Below the pieces are notes generated by a model, which had not been told where the DNA came from, searched no databases, and saw nothing but the letters and a program-made list of their open reading frames with translations. DNA of 64,000 nucleotides from Alcanivorax profundi (GTDB lineage: Bacteria; Pseudomonadota; Gammaproteobacteria; Pseudomonadales; Alcanivoracaceae), in the NCBI RefSeq assembly GCF_003597125.1, contig NZ_QYYA01000002.1, positions 62,001-126,000 on the forward strand, in the 5' to 3' direction. A program made the position numbers and the translations under genes. Of this stretch, positions 36,587 through 48,124 are shown in pieces. Numbering within the stretch: position 1 is the first letter of the stretch; each line of letters begins with the position of its first letter.

Positions 36587-36997
36587 TTAATCCTGCTCGG
36601 GTTGGTCGTTGTCCGGACGCAACTCCCGGTCTTCCGCGCGGACATCGTCAATCAGACGAGACATCTTCGCGGCGTTTTCCGGGGTCATGTCATAGTGGAA
36701 ACGCAACTTGGGGGTGGTGCGGGTATTCAGGCTCTGAGCCAGGCTACTGCGCAGAAAGCCACTGGCCTTTTCCAGCACCTTCTCGGCTTCTGCCCCTTCT
36801 TCTTCACCTTTGCCCAGCAACGTGAAGTAGACATCGGCAAAAGACAGGTCCCGGGAGACCGTCACATCCTGCACGGTCGCCAGGTTCACCCGCGGGTCTT
36901 TGACTTCAAACTGCAGCAACCGGGACAGCTCACGCTGGATCTGGTCCGCGATACGGTCGGTGCGGTTAAACCCCTGCGGGCGACGATGACGACTCAT
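36587..36997 (-). CDS. rbfA: 30S ribosome-binding factor A
   Basis: Late 30S maturation and cold-adaptation factor with a KH-type fold. 136 residues with the family run RIADQIQRELSRLLQFEVKD and the LRFHYD motif near the end; the acidic tail is typical. It lies 24 bases after infB in the rimP-nusA-infB-rbfA-truB operon. Confidence 0.97.
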   Translation of the reverse strand: MSRHRRPQGFNRTDRIADQIQRELSRLLQFEVKDPRVNLATVQDVTVSRDLSFADVYFTLLGKGEEEGAEAEKVLEKASGFLRSSLAQSLNTRTTPKLRFHYDMTPENAAKMSRLIDDVRAEDRELRPDNDQPEQD

Positions 36998-37021
36998 GGC
37001 AGTTGCGGCCGGGCACGCCCC

Positions 37022-39709
37022 TTACAGGGAGCGCGCCACCTCCTTCACTTCGAAGACCTCGATCTTGTCGCCTTCCTTCACGTCGTTGTAGCTCTTCACG
37101 GCAATACCACATTCCATGCCGTTGCGAACTTCCGGCACGTCGTCCTTGAAACGACGCAGGGATTCCAGCTCGCCTTCGAAGATCACCACATCGTCGCGCA
37201 GAACGCGGATCGGGCGGTTTCGGTACAGGGTACCTTCGATCACCATACAACCGGCCACGGCACCGAACTTGGAAGAACGGAACACGTCGCGGACCTGGGC
37301 AGTACCCAGAATCTCTTCGCGTTTCTCCGGTGCCAGCAAGCCGCTCATGGCCTGCTTCACATCGTCGATCAGCTCATAGATCACGCTGTAGTAACGCAGG
37401 TCGATACCTTCCTGCTCACACAGCTTCTTGGCCTTGGAATCGGCACGGACATTGAAGCCCAGCAGTACCGCTTCACTGGTCATGGCCAGGTTTACATCGG
37501 ATTCGTTGATCGCACCCACGCCGGCAGCAACCAGGTTCACCTTCACTTCGTCGGTGCCCAGATCATGGAGAGCACCCTGCAGCGCTTCCAGAGAACCACG
37601 AACATCCGTCTTGAGAACGATGTTCACGGTGCTGGCTTCGGCGCCACCCATGTTGGCAAACAGGTTTTCCAGTTTGGAAGCCTGCTGACGCTTGAGCTTC
37701 ACATCGCGGTCGCGCTCCTGACGGAACTCGGCTACTTCACGGGCCTTGCGCTCGTCAGACACCACCTGAACCTGTTCACCCGCTTCCGGTGCACCGTCCA
37801 GACCCAGCACTTCCACCGGAATGGAAGGACCGGCACTCTTGATGGGTTGGCCATTCTCATCAGCCATGGCACGGACGCGGCCGAAGTGGGCCCCCGCCAG
37901 CAGCATGTCGCCGATATTCAGTTGACCGGCCTGCACCAGGATAGAGGCCACGGTACCGCGACCTTTCTCAATACGGGATTCGATCACCACACCGGTCGCC
38001 GGGCCAGTGGCAGAGGCCTCCAGCTCAAGCAGTTCGGATTGCAGCTGGATGGCATCCAGAAGCTCATCAACACCCTCACCGGTATGGGCAGAGACGTTAA
38101 TGAACTGGTAGTCACCGCCCCACTCTTCGGGGATCACGTCCTTGGCCGCCAGCTCGTTCTTCACACGATCCGGATCAGCCTGTTCCTTGTCGATCTTGTT
38201 GACCGCAATGATGATCGGTGCACCAGACGCTTTCGCGTGGTTAACTGCTTCTTCGGTCTGCGGCATGACACCGTCATCCGCTGCCACCACGATGATGACG
38301 ATATCCGTAGCCTTGGCACCACGGGCACGCATGGCCGTAAAGGCGGCGTGACCCGGGGTATCCAGGAAGGTAATCATGCCCTTCTCGTGGTCCACGTGGT
38401 ACGCACCGATATGCTGGGTAATACCACCCGCCTCACCGGCCGCTACCTTGGCCTTACGAATGTAATCCAGCAGCGAGGTCTTGCCGTGGTCAACGTGGCC
38501 CATAATGGTCACGACCGGCGCGCGCTGAGACAGCTCGGCACCGTCACGGTTAACCATGGTTGCCAGGTGATCTTCCAGTACCTCTTCTTCACCCTTGCCG
38601 GCAACGGCCTTGTGGCCCATTTCTTCTACCAGCAGGATGGCGGTTTCCTGGTCGATATGTTGATTCACGGTGGCCATTTCGCCCATCTTCATCAAGGACT
38701 TGATCAGTTCCTTGGACTTGATGTTCAAGCGTTGGGCGAGATCGCCTACGGTAATGGTTTCCGGGACTTCAACTTCCAGAATCTTTTTCTCCGTCGGGGC
38801 TTTGAATCCGTGCGCCTTGTTCATGGAGCTCTTCATCTGACCATGAGCAACACCGGCAGCCTTCGGCTTGCGACGACGACGACGGGACTGACGCTCTTCA
38901 CGCTGATAGCTGGCCTCCTGGGCCGCCACCACGATGGAAGAACCATCGTCCACTTCCTCTTCTTTCTTCTCGGGCTGGTCACCACGCTGCTCCAGTTCGG
39001 CAGCGATACGGGCCGCTTCTTCAGCGGTGCGACGGGCAGCCTCTTCCTCGGCCTTTTTACGGGCTTCGGATTCTTGCTTGCGCTTGGCTTCTTCTGCCTC
39101 ACGCTGCTTTTTCTCTTCCTCTTCGCGCTTGGCCTTTTCTTCCGGCGTTTCTTCTTTGGCCGGCTTCTTGGCTGCTGCAGTCTTCGGCACAGCAACGCGT
39201 TTGGCCTTCTCTTCCGCTGCTTTTTCTTCAGCTGCCTTGCGGTCAACTTCTGCAGCGGCCTTGGCCTCTTCCTCTTTCTTGCGGGCGACTTCTTCTTCCG
39301 CCTGACGCTTGGCTGCTTCTTCTGCCTCGCGTTTTTCCTGTTCGGCCTTCAGTGCCGCCTCTTCAGCCGCTTTGCGCTCGGCTTCCTCGCGGGCTTCCGC
39401 TTCCAGCACTTCACGCTTCACGTAGGTGCGTTTCTTGCGCACTTCCACGTTTACGGTCTTGGCTTTACCCGCCGCACCGGTGGTCTTGATGGTACTGGTG
39501 GACTTGCGCTTGAGGGTGATTTTCTTGCCCTCAGGTTCCGCGGCACCATGAGACTTGCGCAGATGCGCCAGCAGCTGCTGCTTCTGTTCACCGGAGACCT
39601 CTTCGCTGGCGTCCCCATGTGGCAAGCCCGCTTCCTTCATTTGAGAAAGCAGTTTCTCAACGGGCATACCTACGGTTTCGGCCAGTTTCTTTACGGTCGT
39701 TTCTGCCAT
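37022..39709 (-). CDS. infB: Translation initiation factor IF-2
   Basis: GTPase that brings initiator tRNA to the ribosome. 895 residues: IF2-N domain ([14 protein letters not shown]), a long Lys/Glu/Ala-rich charged helix (about 95-270), a second IF2-N (about 320-370), the G domain with GHVDHGKT (about 400), DTPGHAAF and NKID, then domains II-IV with the fMet-binding C2 domain. GGAGAG precedes the ATG. Internal short-form starts, known in E. coli, could exist but are not obvious. Confidence 0.97.
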   Translation of the reverse strand: MAETTVKKLAETVGMPVEKLLSQMKEAGLPHGDASEEVSGEQKQQLLAHLRKSHGAAEPEGKKITLKRKSTSTIKTTGAAGKAKTVNVEVRKKRTYVKREVLEAEAREEAERKAAEEAALKAEQEKREAEEAAKRQAEEEVARKKEEEAKAAAEVDRKAAEEKAAEEKAKRVAVPKTAAAKKPAKEETPEEKAKREEEEKKQREAEEAKRKQESEARKKAEEEAARRTAEEAARIAAELEQRGDQPEKKEEEVDDGSSIVVAAQEASYQREERQSRRRRRKPKAAGVAHGQMKSSMNKAHGFKAPTEKKILEVEVPETITVGDLAQRLNIKSKELIKSLMKMGEMATVNQHIDQETAILLVEEMGHKAVAGKGEEEVLEDHLATMVNRDGAELSQRAPVVTIMGHVDHGKTSLLDYIRKAKVAAGEAGGITQHIGAYHVDHEKGMITFLDTPGHAAFTAMRARGAKATDIVIIVVAADDGVMPQTEEAVNHAKASGAPIIIAVNKIDKEQADPDRVKNELAAKDVIPEEWGGDYQFINVSAHTGEGVDELLDAIQLQSELLELEASATGPATGVVIESRIEKGRGTVASILVQAGQLNIGDMLLAGAHFGRVRAMADENGQPIKSAGPSIPVEVLGLDGAPEAGEQVQVVSDERKAREVAEFRQERDRDVKLKRQQASKLENLFANMGGAEASTVNIVLKTDVRGSLEALQGALHDLGTDEVKVNLVAAGVGAINESDVNLAMTSEAVLLGFNVRADSKAKKLCEQEGIDLRYYSVIYELIDDVKQAMSGLLAPEKREEILGTAQVRDVFRSSKFGAVAGCMVIEGTLYRNRPIRVLRDDVVIFEGELESLRRFKDDVPEVRNGMECGIAVKSYNDVKEGDKIEVFEVKEVARSL

Positions 39710-39773
39710 GTCAGCAACACTCTCCTGTCCGCTCTATGGTGCCTGCACTGCCTCAGCCGGAAAAATACGGCTG

Positions 39774-41276
39774 TTATTCCCCGTCTTCGTTTTCGAACCA
39801 GGGAGCCCGGGCGGTCATGATCAGTTGCGCAGCGCGCTCCTCATCCAAGCCTTCAATTTCGAGCAGGTCATCCACCGCCTGTTCGGCGAGATCTTCCATC
39901 GTGACGATGCCACGGGAAGCCAGTTCCACAGCCAACTCACGATCCATACCTTCCATGCTCAGAAGGTCGTCCGCAGGCTCGGCTTGTTCAAATTTCTCTT
40001 CAGATACCAGTGCCTTGGTCAGCAGGGCATCTTTGGCACGCTGGCGAAGGGCTTCGACGATATCCTCGTCAAACCCGTCAATAGCGAGCATCTCTTCTTC
40101 CGGCACATAGGCCACCTCTTCCAGCGTGGAAAAGCCTTCTTCCACGAGCACGCCGGCGATATCTTCGTCCACGTCCAGCTCGTTCATAAAGGTTTCCAGC
40201 GCCTGAGCAGCTTCTTCCTGCTGCTTGTTCTCGGCGTCGTCCAGCGTCATCACGTTCAGTTCCCAGCCAGTCAGCTCGGAAGCAAGACGGATGTTCTGGC
40301 CACTACGGCCGATGGCCTGTGCCAGGGCGGACTCATCTTCCACCGCGATATCCATGGCGTGGCTTTCTTCGTCCATCACGATGGACGCCACTTCCGCCGG
40401 CTGCATGGCATTGATGACCAGCTGTGCCGGGTTGTCGTCCCACAGGACAATATCGATACGCTCACCGGCCAGCTCGTTGGAGACCGCCTGGACACGCGCA
40501 CCGCGCATACCCACACAGGCGCCCACCGGGTCGATCCGCTGATCGTTGGTCTTCACCGCAATCTTGGCGCGAGAACCCGGATCGCGGGCAGCGCCCTTGA
40601 TCTCAATCAGCTCTTCACCGATTTCCGGCACTTCGATTTTGAACAGCTCGATCAGCATTTCCGGGCAGGCACGGCTGGCAAACAGCTGCGGGCCACGGTT
40701 TTCTTCGTTCACACCCAGCAAGTAGGCGCGAATGCGATCGTTCTGACGCACCGCTTCACGGGGAATCATGTGCTCACGCGTAATCAGCGCTTCTGCGTTA
40801 CCGCCCAGGTCCAACACGATGGAATCACGGTTGGCCTTCTTCACGGTACCGCTGACCAGGTCACCAATACGGTCACGATATTCTTCAATGATCTGGCGAC
40901 GCTCGGCTTCACGAACCTTCTGAACAATCACCTGCTTGGCAGTCTGGGCCGCAATACGACCGAATGCTTCGGACTCGATCTCTTCTTCCCAGGTGTCGCC
41001 GATCTGCAGGGAGGTATCCTGCTCGTGGGCTTCATCCAGCGTCAGCTGCTTGCCGAATTCATACAGATCTTCGTCGGGCACCACATGCCAGACACGGAAA
41101 GTGCGGGAATCGCCGGAAACACGGTCGATGTCCACACGGATTTCCACGTCTTCTTCCTTAAAACGCTTCTTGGTTGCCGCCGCGAGAGCCAGTTCAATAG
41201 CCTCGAAAATTACATCGCGGCTAACGCCCTTCTCGTTTGAAACGGTTTCCGCTACCAGCAGGATCTCTTTGTTCAT
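39774..41276 (-). CDS. nusA: Transcription termination/antitermination factor NusA
   Basis: Binds RNA polymerase and nascent RNA to control pausing, termination and antitermination. 500 residues: N-terminal polymerase-binding domain, S1 domain ([19 protein letters not shown]), two KH domains ([34 protein letters not shown]) and two acidic C-terminal repeats as in other gammaproteobacteria. It follows rimP by 35 bases and infB follows it. Confidence 0.97.
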   Translation of the reverse strand: MNKEILLVAETVSNEKGVSRDVIFEAIELALAAATKKRFKEEDVEIRVDIDRVSGDSRTFRVWHVVPDEDLYEFGKQLTLDEAHEQDTSLQIGDTWEEEIESEAFGRIAAQTAKQVIVQKVREAERRQIIEEYRDRIGDLVSGTVKKANRDSIVLDLGGNAEALITREHMIPREAVRQNDRIRAYLLGVNEENRGPQLFASRACPEMLIELFKIEVPEIGEELIEIKGAARDPGSRAKIAVKTNDQRIDPVGACVGMRGARVQAVSNELAGERIDIVLWDDNPAQLVINAMQPAEVASIVMDEESHAMDIAVEDESALAQAIGRSGQNIRLASELTGWELNVMTLDDAENKQQEEAAQALETFMNELDVDEDIAGVLVEEGFSTLEEVAYVPEEEMLAIDGFDEDIVEALRQRAKDALLTKALVSEEKFEQAEPADDLLSMEGMDRELAVELASRGIVTMEDLAEQAVDDLLEIEGLDEERAAQLIMTARAPWFENEDGE

Positions 41277-41311
41277 GGCCAGGCCTTTACAAAGACAAGG
41301 TTCTCTCAGGC

Positions 41312-41767
41312 TTAATCGAAGCGCGGCTGAAGCCGGGCACGATCAACCTGACCGTAAGGAATACGCAGGGTTTCGCCATCCAGCTCCACCACCAGCGTTT
41401 CACCATCCACAGCCACAATGGCTGCGGTCAATTTGCGCTTGCCTGCAATCGGTGCCAGCAGCTTGAGCTGGACATCTTCACCGATGTAGTCGGCATATTG
41501 CGCAAGTTCAAACATGGGACGATCCATGCCCGGAGAGGACACTTCCAGGTTGTACTCCCCGGAAATTGGATCTTCCACATCCAGCACGCCGCTGATCTCG
41601 TGACTCACCGCCGCACAGTTATCTACCGTAATGCCGTCTTCATGGTCGATAAACACACGCACAACAGCTCCGCGCCCCTGGATGTATTCCACACCCCAAA
41701 GCACGAAGCCGAGATCTTCCACTACCGGTGCAAATAGCGCCGTTAACTGTTCTACGCGTTTCGACAT
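41312..41767 (-). CDS. rimP: Ribosome maturation factor RimP
   Basis: Needed for early 30S assembly. 151 residues, alpha/beta N-domain with GYDLWGVEYI-like [14 protein letters not shown] and the [15 protein letters not shown] stretch, and a C-terminal SH3-like barrel. First protein gene of the nusA-infB operon, 135 bases after a terminator that follows the initiator tRNA; no convincing promoter is visible in 41768-41902. Confidence 0.96.
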   Translation of the reverse strand: MSKRVEQLTALFAPVVEDLGFVLWGVEYIQGRGAVVRVFIDHEDGITVDNCAAVSHEISGVLDVEDPISGEYNLEVSSPGMDRPMFELAQYADYIGEDVQLKLLAPIAGKRKLTAAIVAVDGETLVVELDGETLRIPYGQVDRARLQPRFD

Positions 41768-41902
41768 GCCTTTTCCGACATTACTCCCGAAGAAATGGTT
41801 GCTTCAGGTACAAACAAAAAATGGGCCTGGGGACATCACCGACGACTGCAGGACAACACGCAACCGACCGCACATCCACCGCCCATTCCACTGTCGCGGA
41901 TA

Positions 41903-41933
41903 ACAAAAAGCCCCTGCTAGAGGGGCTTTTTGT
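41903..41933. terminator. Strong bidirectional hairpin between initiator tRNA and rimP
   Basis: 13-base perfect arms (ACAAAAAGCCCCT, 41903-41915; mirror 41921-41933) with a five-base loop and T-run on both strands. It lies 35 bases past the tRNA 3' end. E. coli also has a terminator between metY and rimP with partial read-through into nusA-infB. Confidence 0.9.
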
Positions 41934-41967
41934 CCGCTTTGGATCAACCGAAGCTGATCCTTCTAAG

Positions 41968-42044
<77 letters not shown>

Positions 42045-42154
42045 ATAAACCTTGTGCCCTTTAAAGCCCGATGCACCAGGGCTCTGGTTCAGCATTCTGA
42101 ACCGTGACTTGCTGCGCCTGTGAGCGCTGCAAATCACCTCAAAACCGAGCGCAA

Positions 42155-42183
42155 ATACTACTTAGAGTGCTTTGCGCTGTCAA
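42155..42183 (-). promoter_or_regulatory. Strong sigma-70 promoter of initiator tRNA
   Basis: Perfect -35 TTGACA (42183-42178), 17-base spacer, TAGTAT (42160-42155), then a GC-rich start region (GCGCTC), the pattern of stable-RNA promoters. Transcription would start about 105 bases before the mature 5' end. An 8-base inverted repeat (AGCGCAAA 42148-42155, TTTGCGCT 42171-42178) is built into it. Confidence 0.8.
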
Positions 42184-42222
42184 GGAGACTTCGTGAAAAA
42201 AGTATTTATTTTTCGAAGCCTT

Positions 42223-42253
42223 AGCATCAGGAAAAGCCGCTTAACCTGATGCT
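42223..42253 (-). terminator. Possible terminator after tRNA-Leu
   Basis: Nine-base perfect arms (AGCATCAGG 42223-42231, mirror 42245-42253) with a 13-base loop, 53 bases past the tRNA-Leu end. The next T-run on the minus strand is about 23 bases further, so it may be a processing or partial termination hairpin. Confidence 0.4.
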
Positions 42254-42305
42254 TTCTTGACCAGATGGAGACATTGAAATTCAGCGCCATCCATCTTTCC
42301 CAAAT

Positions 42306-42391
42306 TGGTGCCGAAGGCCGGACTTGAACCGGCACGAGCGAAGCTCACTACCCCCTCAAGATAGCGTGTCTACCAATTCCACCACTTCGGC
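42306..42391 (-). tRNA. tRNA-Leu (GAG)
   Basis: 86 bases with encoded CCA; seven-base acceptor stem GCCGAAG / CTTCGGC, long variable arm as in class II tRNAs, T-loop GGTTCAAGTCC and anticodon loop CTTGAGG, reading CUC/CUU. It starts 14 bases after the secG stop, so it is likely processed from the secG transcript; E. coli leuU (also GAG) follows secG too. Confidence 0.95.
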
Positions 42392-42405
42392 AAAGAACGC
42401 TTAAC

Positions 42406-42846
42406 TTACTGCGCCGGCTGAGGCACCTCAGCCGGGGACGCGGATTCTACATCAGCTTGCGGCTGATCTGAAACTTCTTTTTCAGAATTCTCACCGATTA
42501 CCGCAGGAACCTCGCTCGCCGCTGCCGGCAACTCCACCTGATCGGCAGGCGCAGGAACATCCGCCTGCTCTTCGATGGTTTCCAGTTCAGGCAGATAGGT
42601 ACGCGCCCCTTCCGCCTCCTGGCGTGCCATCCAGGCCAGCACCAGGCTGGTCACGAAGAACACTACCGCCAGCACGGCAGTCGCACGAGTCAGAAAATTG
42701 GCAGAGCCCGCGCTGCCAAACACAGTCTGGGAGCCACCACCACCGAATGAGGCGCCAGCATCGGCACCCTTGCCATGCTGAATCAGGACCAGACCAATCA
42801 GGCCCAGGGCCGCCAGCACATGTACTACGTGAACGACGATATCCAT
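42406..42846 (-). CDS. secG: Preprotein translocase subunit SecG
   Basis: Auxiliary subunit of SecYEG. 146 residues: two transmembrane helices (about 3-24 and 54-74) joined by the conserved [14 protein letters not shown]...[12 protein letters not shown] loop, then a long acidic Pro/Ala/Glu-rich tail that is longer than in E. coli (110) but common in pseudomonads. It lies 27 bases after tpiA. Confidence 0.95.
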   Translation of the reverse strand: MDIVVHVVHVLAALGLIGLVLIQHGKGADAGASFGGGGSQTVFGSAGSANFLTRATAVLAVVFFVTSLVLAWMARQEAEGARTYLPELETIEEQADVPAPADQVELPAAASEVPAVIGENSEKEVSDQPQADVESASPAEVPQPAQ

Positions 42847-42873
42847 AGTTACTCTATATTTTCATTGGTTCCG

Positions 42874-43620
42874 CTATTCCGCCGCCCGGCAGATAGCAAG
42901 AAAACTGTCGGCAGTTAACGATGCCCCACCAATCAGACCCCCATCGATGTCTGACTGGGCAAACAGAAGGGCGGCATTATCCGCCTTTACACTGCCGCCG
43001 TAAAGCAACGGCAGGGAAGCGGCAATATCCGCACTGTAAGACGCCACTGTTTGGCGCAGCGTGGCGTGCACTTCCTGTGCCTGCTCCGGGCTCGCCGTCA
43101 TGCCGGTACCAATGGCCCAGACCGGCTCATAGGCGACGACGGCTCGGGCAAACGCCTCAATCCCTGCCGCATCGATCACCGCCTGCAACTGCCCACATAC
43201 TACCGCCTCGGTCTTGCCCGCCTCCCGCTCTTCAAGGGTCTCGCCGACACAGAGAATCGGCACCAGCCCTTCTGTCTGTGCACGAGCAAACTTCGCCGCG
43301 ATCAATGCATCGGTTTCGCCATACAGGGCGCGCCGCTCGGAATGCCCGATAATCACATAACCACAACCCGCACCGGCCAGCATCGAGGCAGACACCTCAC
43401 CGGTATAGGCCCCCTCCTCCTGATCACTGAGATTCTGCGCCCCAATGGCGACATGACCAGCAAACAACTCCCTGGCCTGGGCCAGAAAAGGAAACGGCGG
43501 ACAGATCACCATCTGCGCCGCACCGTCATATCCCGCCAGGGCCGCTGCCATACCCTCAACCAGGGAAGGATCGCCATTCATCTTCCAGTTGCCAGCAACA
43601 AGCGGCGTTCTTTTGTTCAT
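42874..43620 (-). CDS. tpiA: Triosephosphate isomerase
   Basis: Interconverts DHAP and glyceraldehyde 3-phosphate. The ATG at 43620 with AGGA seven bases upstream gives 248 residues. N-terminal AGNWKMNG (substrate Lys), GHSERR (catalytic His region), AYEPVWAIGTG (catalytic Glu) and LLYGGSV (phosphate loop) are all present. Confidence 0.97.
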   Translation of the reverse strand: MNKRTPLVAGNWKMNGDPSLVEGMAAALAGYDGAAQMVICPPFPFLAQARELFAGHVAIGAQNLSDQEEGAYTGEVSASMLAGAGCGYVIIGHSERRALYGETDALIAAKFARAQTEGLVPILCVGETLEEREAGKTEAVVCGQLQAVIDAAGIEAFARAVVAYEPVWAIGTGMTASPEQAQEVHATLRQTVASYSADIAASLPLLYGGSVKADNAALLFAQSDIDGGLIGGASLTADSFLAICRAAE

Positions 43621-43727
43621 GTGCATTCCTTGATTACCCGGCGACACCCATGCCGCCGCTCTTCCCCCGGCACACAAAGTGCCAGCCTGATCATTACGTG
43701 AGCCATCCACCTGGACGCCAGTCACCC

Positions 43728-45062
43728 TTAGGCGATGGCACCCTCTACGACATCCGCCAGCTCGCGGCAGAGCGTTTCTACCTGTTCGGAATCCTTGCCT
43801 TCAATCATGACCCGCACCAGCGGTTCCGTGCCGGACGGACGCAGCAAAATACGACCATTCCCCGCAAGTTTTGCCTCGGCATCGGCCACCGCGGCCTTGA
43901 CCGCCGGCAGCGCCTCAAATCCATCGCGATTAGGCCCACGCACGTTGATCATTACCTGCGGCAGCATTGCCACATCGGCCACCGCCTCGGCAAGGCTATC
44001 GCCCCGGCGGGCCAGGGCCGCCAGCACCTGCAAGGCAGAGACAGTGCCGTCACCGGTAGAGGTTCGATCGAGACAGACCAGGTGCCCCGAGGACTCGCCA
44101 CCAATCAACCAACCACGTTGATCCAGCTGCTCCATCACATAGCGGTCACCGACCTTGGCGCGCACAAATTCCACACCAAGCGTCTTGAGCGCCAGCTCCA
44201 ATCCAAAATTGGTCATCAGTGTGCCAACCACACCCTCGACCGCAGCGCCACTCTCCTTGCGATCACGGGCGATCACATACAGGAGCTGATCACCATCTAC
44301 CAACTTGCCTGTGTGATCCACCATGATCAGGCGATCCGCATCGCCATCCAGGGCAATCCCCAAGTCCGCCTTTTCCGCGACCACCCTTTCCTGCAGCTGC
44401 TCGGGATGAGTAGAACCGCACTCACGGTTGATATTGAATCCATCCGGCTGATGAGCGATGGCGATCACTTCCGCCCCGAGCTCCTCCAACACCGCTGGCG
44501 CGATGTGGTACGCCGCGCCGTTAGCGGTATCCACCACCACCTTCATGCCTTTCAAATCCAGTCCAGGCGTGGTGCTTTTACAGAACTCGATGTAGCGGCC
44601 ACGGGCATCATCAATACGACGTACCTTGCCGATCTGGTCGGTGGCCACCACCGACATTTCCTCATCGAGAAGCCTCTCGATCTCCTGCTCAATCGCATCG
44701 TTGAGCTTGCGGCCGTCCGGGCCAAAAAACTTGATCCCGTTATCGGTATAGGCATTGTGTGAAGCCGAGATCACGATGCCCGCCTGGGCAGACAAGGTGC
44801 GCGTCAGATAGGCAATCCCCGGAGTCGGCAGCGGCCCCAGCAAGCGCACATCAATCCCTGCAGCAGAAATCCCCGCCTCCAGAGCAGACTCAAACATATA
44901 CCCGGAGATACGGGTATCCTTGCCGATCAAAATCTTGCTACCACCGCGTGCCGCCAAGACCTTACCGGCCGCCCAGCCAAGCTTGAGCACAAAATCCGGA
45001 GTAATCGGAAACTGCCCCACCGTGCCGCGCACCCCATCTGTGCCGAAATATTTACGCGCCAT
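43728..45062 (-). CDS. glmM: Phosphoglucosamine mutase
   Basis: Makes glucosamine 1-phosphate for peptidoglycan and LPS. 444 residues; the phosphorylated Ser101 lies in VISASHN, metal-binding DGDADR and the sugar-binding GEXSGH (GGESSGH) follow, with C-terminal [15 protein letters not shown]. Its ATG overlaps the folP stop by one base (TAATG), the folP-glmM pair known from most gammaproteobacteria. Confidence 0.98.
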   Translation of the reverse strand: MARKYFGTDGVRGTVGQFPITPDFVLKLGWAAGKVLAARGGSKILIGKDTRISGYMFESALEAGISAAGIDVRLLGPLPTPGIAYLTRTLSAQAGIVISASHNAYTDNGIKFFGPDGRKLNDAIEQEIERLLDEEMSVVATDQIGKVRRIDDARGRYIEFCKSTTPGLDLKGMKVVVDTANGAAYHIAPAVLEELGAEVIAIAHQPDGFNINRECGSTHPEQLQERVVAEKADLGIALDGDADRLIMVDHTGKLVDGDQLLYVIARDRKESGAAVEGVVGTLMTNFGLELALKTLGVEFVRAKVGDRYVMEQLDQRGWLIGGESSGHLVCLDRTSTGDGTVSALQVLAALARRGDSLAEAVADVAMLPQVMINVRGPNRDGFEALPAVKAAVADAEAKLAGNGRILLRPSGTEPLVRVMIEGKDSEQVETLCRELADVVEGAIA

Positions 45063-45907
45063 TACTGTGACTCCTTTCCCGCTTCGCGGACTGCATGCGC
45101 AAAACGCACAGCGTCCACGGTTTCCTTAACATCATGGGCGCGTACGATTCTGGCGCCACGCTCCACACACATTACCGCCGCCGCCAGGCTCCCTGGCAGC
45201 CGCTCATCGACCTCACGCCCCAACACCCTGCCAAACAACGACTTGCGGGACACACCGATCAGGACGGGCAATGCCAACGATTGCAACGCATTCATTTGCT
45301 GCATCAACGTGAGATTATGCGCTACGGTCTTGGCGAAACCGAAACCAGGGTCCACCAACAAACGTTCGCGCAGAATCCCCGCCCGCTCACATTCCTTCAC
45401 CCGGGCCTCGAGAAATGCCACCACCTCGGCGGTGACATCCTCATAACGAGGATCATCCTGCATAGTGCCCGGCTCACCCTGCATATGCATGAGACACACA
45501 GGCAGATCCGTGGCCGCCGCGGCCGCCAGCGCTCCGGGGCGCTGAAGAGAGCGCACATCATTGATCAACCCGGCCCCCACCGCAGCACTGTCACGGATCA
45601 CCGCCGCTGTACTGGTATCCACGGACACCAACGCCCCCAACTCCCGCGCCAACGCCTCGACAATGGGCACCACGCGATCCAGCTCTTCCTGCTCGGTCAC
45701 CGGCGCCGCCCCGGGACGAGTGGATTCGCCCCCCACATCAATGATGGCGGCCCCATCAGCCAGCATGCGTTCAGCCTGGCGCAACGCCGCATCACGCTCG
45801 TTAAAGCGGCCACCGTCAGAAAAGGAGTCGGGAGTCACGTTCAGGATCCCCATCACCACGGGGGCTGACAGATCCAGCGTGCGGGCACCACAGGGAAGTC
45901 GGGTCAT
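45062..45907 (-). CDS. folP: Dihydropteroate synthase
   Basis: Joins pABA to the pterin in folate synthesis; the sulfonamide target. 281 residues, TIM barrel with [15 protein letters not shown] (19-33) and [11 protein letters not shown], the two family signatures. Co-translated with glmM. It follows ftsH after 176 bases with a terminator in between. Confidence 0.97.
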   Translation of the reverse strand: MTRLPCGARTLDLSAPVVMGILNVTPDSFSDGGRFNERDAALRQAERMLADGAAIIDVGGESTRPGAAPVTEQEELDRVVPIVEALARELGALVSVDTSTAAVIRDSAAVGAGLINDVRSLQRPGALAAAAATDLPVCLMHMQGEPGTMQDDPRYEDVTAEVVAFLEARVKECERAGILRERLLVDPGFGFAKTVAHNLTLMQQMNALQSLALPVLIGVSRKSLFGRVLGREVDERLPGSLAAAVMCVERGARIVRAHDVKETVDAVRFAHAVREAGKESQ

Positions 45908-46043
45908 CGCAAAGCCACCAGAAAATTCATCAATAGGATACTACGGGACCTGTCGCCTGAATCCAGACCAATGCAACACGCCATACGCAATAAGACGCGC
46001 CTTGATTGAGGGCTTTGGGGACCGTAAAAGATCAGAAACAACA

Positions 46044-46074
46044 ACGCCGTGCGTCAACCCGTGACGCACGGCGT
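46044..46074 (-). terminator. Terminator of ftsH
   Basis: 13-base perfect arms (46044-46056 and 46062-46074) with a five-base loop, 10 bases past the ftsH stop; a weak U-tract (TGTTGTTT) follows on the minus strand. Confidence 0.75.
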
Positions 46075-46083
46075 GTCTGACTA

Positions 46084-47991
46084 TCAATGATTGTTGGCAG
46101 GGCCGCCAATAGCGTCATCACCCGGCTTGGGATCACCGGTCGCTGCAGCACCGTTGCCCGGCCCCTGATCACGCCAGTCTTTCGGCGGGCGCGGCTTGTG
46201 ACCGGACATGATGTCTTCGATCTGGTCGGCATCAATGGTCTCGTACTGCATCAAAGCATCCGCCATCAAGTCCAGCTTGTCCCGGTTATCTTCCAGGATC
46301 TGCTTGGCGCGGCCATAGCAGCTATCAATGATGGCGCGCACTTCCCGGTCGATTTCTTCTGCGGTCTGCTCGGACATGGCCTTGCGCTGGGACATCTGCT
46401 TGCCGAGGAACACTTCACCTTCTTCTTCCTCGTAAGCCAGTGGGCCCAGTTTTTCGCTCAAGCCCCACTTGGTCACCATCGCACGGGCCAGCTTGGTGGC
46501 ACGTTCAATATCGTTGGATGCACCGGTCGTGACACCATCAAAACCCAGTGTCATCTCTTCCGCCAGACGGCCGCCGTACAAGGAGCAAATGGAGGACTCC
46601 AATGCCCGCTTGGACTGGGAGTATTTGTCCTCTTCCGGCAGGTACATGGTCACCCCCAGGGCACGACCACGAGGAATAATGCTCACCTTGTAAACCGGAT
46701 CATGCTCAGGCACCAGGCGCCCTACGATGGCATGCCCGGCCTCATGGTAAGCCGTATTCAGTTTTTCTTTCTCGTTCATGACCATGGAACGACGCTCGGC
46801 ACCCATCAGGATCTTGTCCTTGGCCTTCTCGAACTCTTCCATGGACACCATGCGCTTGTTGGCACGGGCAGCGAACAGGGCAGCTTCGTTGACCAGGTTG
46901 GCCAGATCCGCACCGGAGAAGCCAGGGGTGCCACGGGCAATCACCGCAGGCTCCACGTCGTCGGCAATCGGCACCTGACGCATGTGCACTTTCAGCACCT
47001 GCTCTCGGCCGCGGATATCCGGCAGCGGTACGGTCACCTGACGGTCGAAACGACCAGGACGCAGCAGCGCCGGATCCAGCACGTCAGGACGGTTGGTGGC
47101 CGCAATCACGATGATGCCTTCATTGCCGTCGAAGCCGTCCATTTCCACCAGCAGCTGGTTGAGGGTCTGCTCACGCTCATCGTGACCACCGCCCAAACCC
47201 GCACCACGGGAGCGACCCACAGCGTCAATTTCATCGATAAAGATAATGCAGGGTGAATGCTTCTTGGCCTGTTCGAACATGTCACGAACCCGGCTGGCAC
47301 CGACACCCACGAACATTTCCACAAAGTCAGAGCCTGAGATGCTGAAGAACGGCACCTTGGCTTCACCCGCAATAGCCTTGGCCAACAAGGTCTTACCGGT
47401 ACCCGGAGAGCCCACCATCAGCACACCACGGGGGATCTTGCCGCCCAGGCGCTGGAACTTGGCCGGGTCACGCAGAAACTCCACCAGCTCCTGCACTTCT
47501 TCCTTGGCTTCTTCCACGCCTGCCACATCGGCAAAGGTGGTCTTGATCTGGTCTTCACCCAGCAGCTTGGCCTTGGATTTACCAAAGGTCATGGGGCCGC
47601 CGCCGCCCTTGCCGCCACCCTGCATCTGACGCATGAAGAAGATAAAGATGGCCAGGATCAGGAGGATCGGCAGCACAGACAGGAACAGACGCATCAGGAA
47701 GCTGTCGCGCTTGGGTTCGGTCCCTTTCACCTCGACACCGTTCTGGATCAGGGTCGGCATCAGGTTGGTGTCCAGGGTCGGCGGCTTGATCGTGGAGAAC
47801 CGGCTACCATCACTGTAGGTGCCGGAAATATCACTCTCACCGATGGTCACCGCCTGCACACCGCCGCTTTCCACCCGGGAAATAAAGGTGGAATAAGGGA
47901 TGTCGCTATTGGCAGGCTGATTGCTGATGCTGGATGCCACTACATAAAGCACGCCGGCAATTACCAGCCACAGCACAATATTCTTGGTCAT
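46084..47991 (-). CDS. ftsH: ATP-dependent zinc metalloprotease FtsH
   Basis: Membrane-anchored AAA+ protease that degrades LpxC, sigma-32 and misassembled membrane proteins. From the ATG at 47991 it has 635 residues starting [13 protein letters not shown], which matches the family start; an in-frame TTG nine bases earlier (48000) has a better spaced GAGG and may be the real start. Two transmembrane helices, Walker A GSPGTGKT, second region of homology, zinc site HEAGH, and a C-terminal helix are present. Confidence 0.96.
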   Translation of the reverse strand: MTKNIVLWLVIAGVLYVVASSISNQPANSDIPYSTFISRVESGGVQAVTIGESDISGTYSDGSRFSTIKPPTLDTNLMPTLIQNGVEVKGTEPKRDSFLMRLFLSVLPILLILAIFIFFMRQMQGGGKGGGGPMTFGKSKAKLLGEDQIKTTFADVAGVEEAKEEVQELVEFLRDPAKFQRLGGKIPRGVLMVGSPGTGKTLLAKAIAGEAKVPFFSISGSDFVEMFVGVGASRVRDMFEQAKKHSPCIIFIDEIDAVGRSRGAGLGGGHDEREQTLNQLLVEMDGFDGNEGIIVIAATNRPDVLDPALLRPGRFDRQVTVPLPDIRGREQVLKVHMRQVPIADDVEPAVIARGTPGFSGADLANLVNEAALFAARANKRMVSMEEFEKAKDKILMGAERRSMVMNEKEKLNTAYHEAGHAIVGRLVPEHDPVYKVSIIPRGRALGVTMYLPEEDKYSQSKRALESSICSLYGGRLAEEMTLGFDGVTTGASNDIERATKLARAMVTKWGLSEKLGPLAYEEEEGEVFLGKQMSQRKAMSEQTAEEIDREVRAIIDSCYGRAKQILEDNRDKLDLMADALMQYETIDADQIEDIMSGHKPRPPKDWRDQGPGNGAAATGDPKPGDDAIGGPANNH

Positions 47992-48124
47992 GTCGTTCAA
48001 GGGAGACCTCGATCAATTCCTGGCGCATCTGCGCACACTTGCGAACCTGTACCTTACACCATTTATCAATGGCAGCGTAATGCCGGTTCGGACAGCAAAA
48101 AGCCGGTTTTACAGCTTTTACGCT

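Noticed and set aside
35921-39820. A 1299-codon open frame opposite truB, rbfA and infB
   Set aside because: It spans three certain genes on the other strand, and its hydrophobic Phe/Leu stretch is just the reverse reading of the Lys/Glu-rich linker of IF-2.
42161-42177. Half of a CIRCE operator (GAGTGCT) near the initiator tRNA promoter
   Set aside because: Only one half-site is present, inside the promoter spacer, and the matching TTAGCACTC arm is missing.
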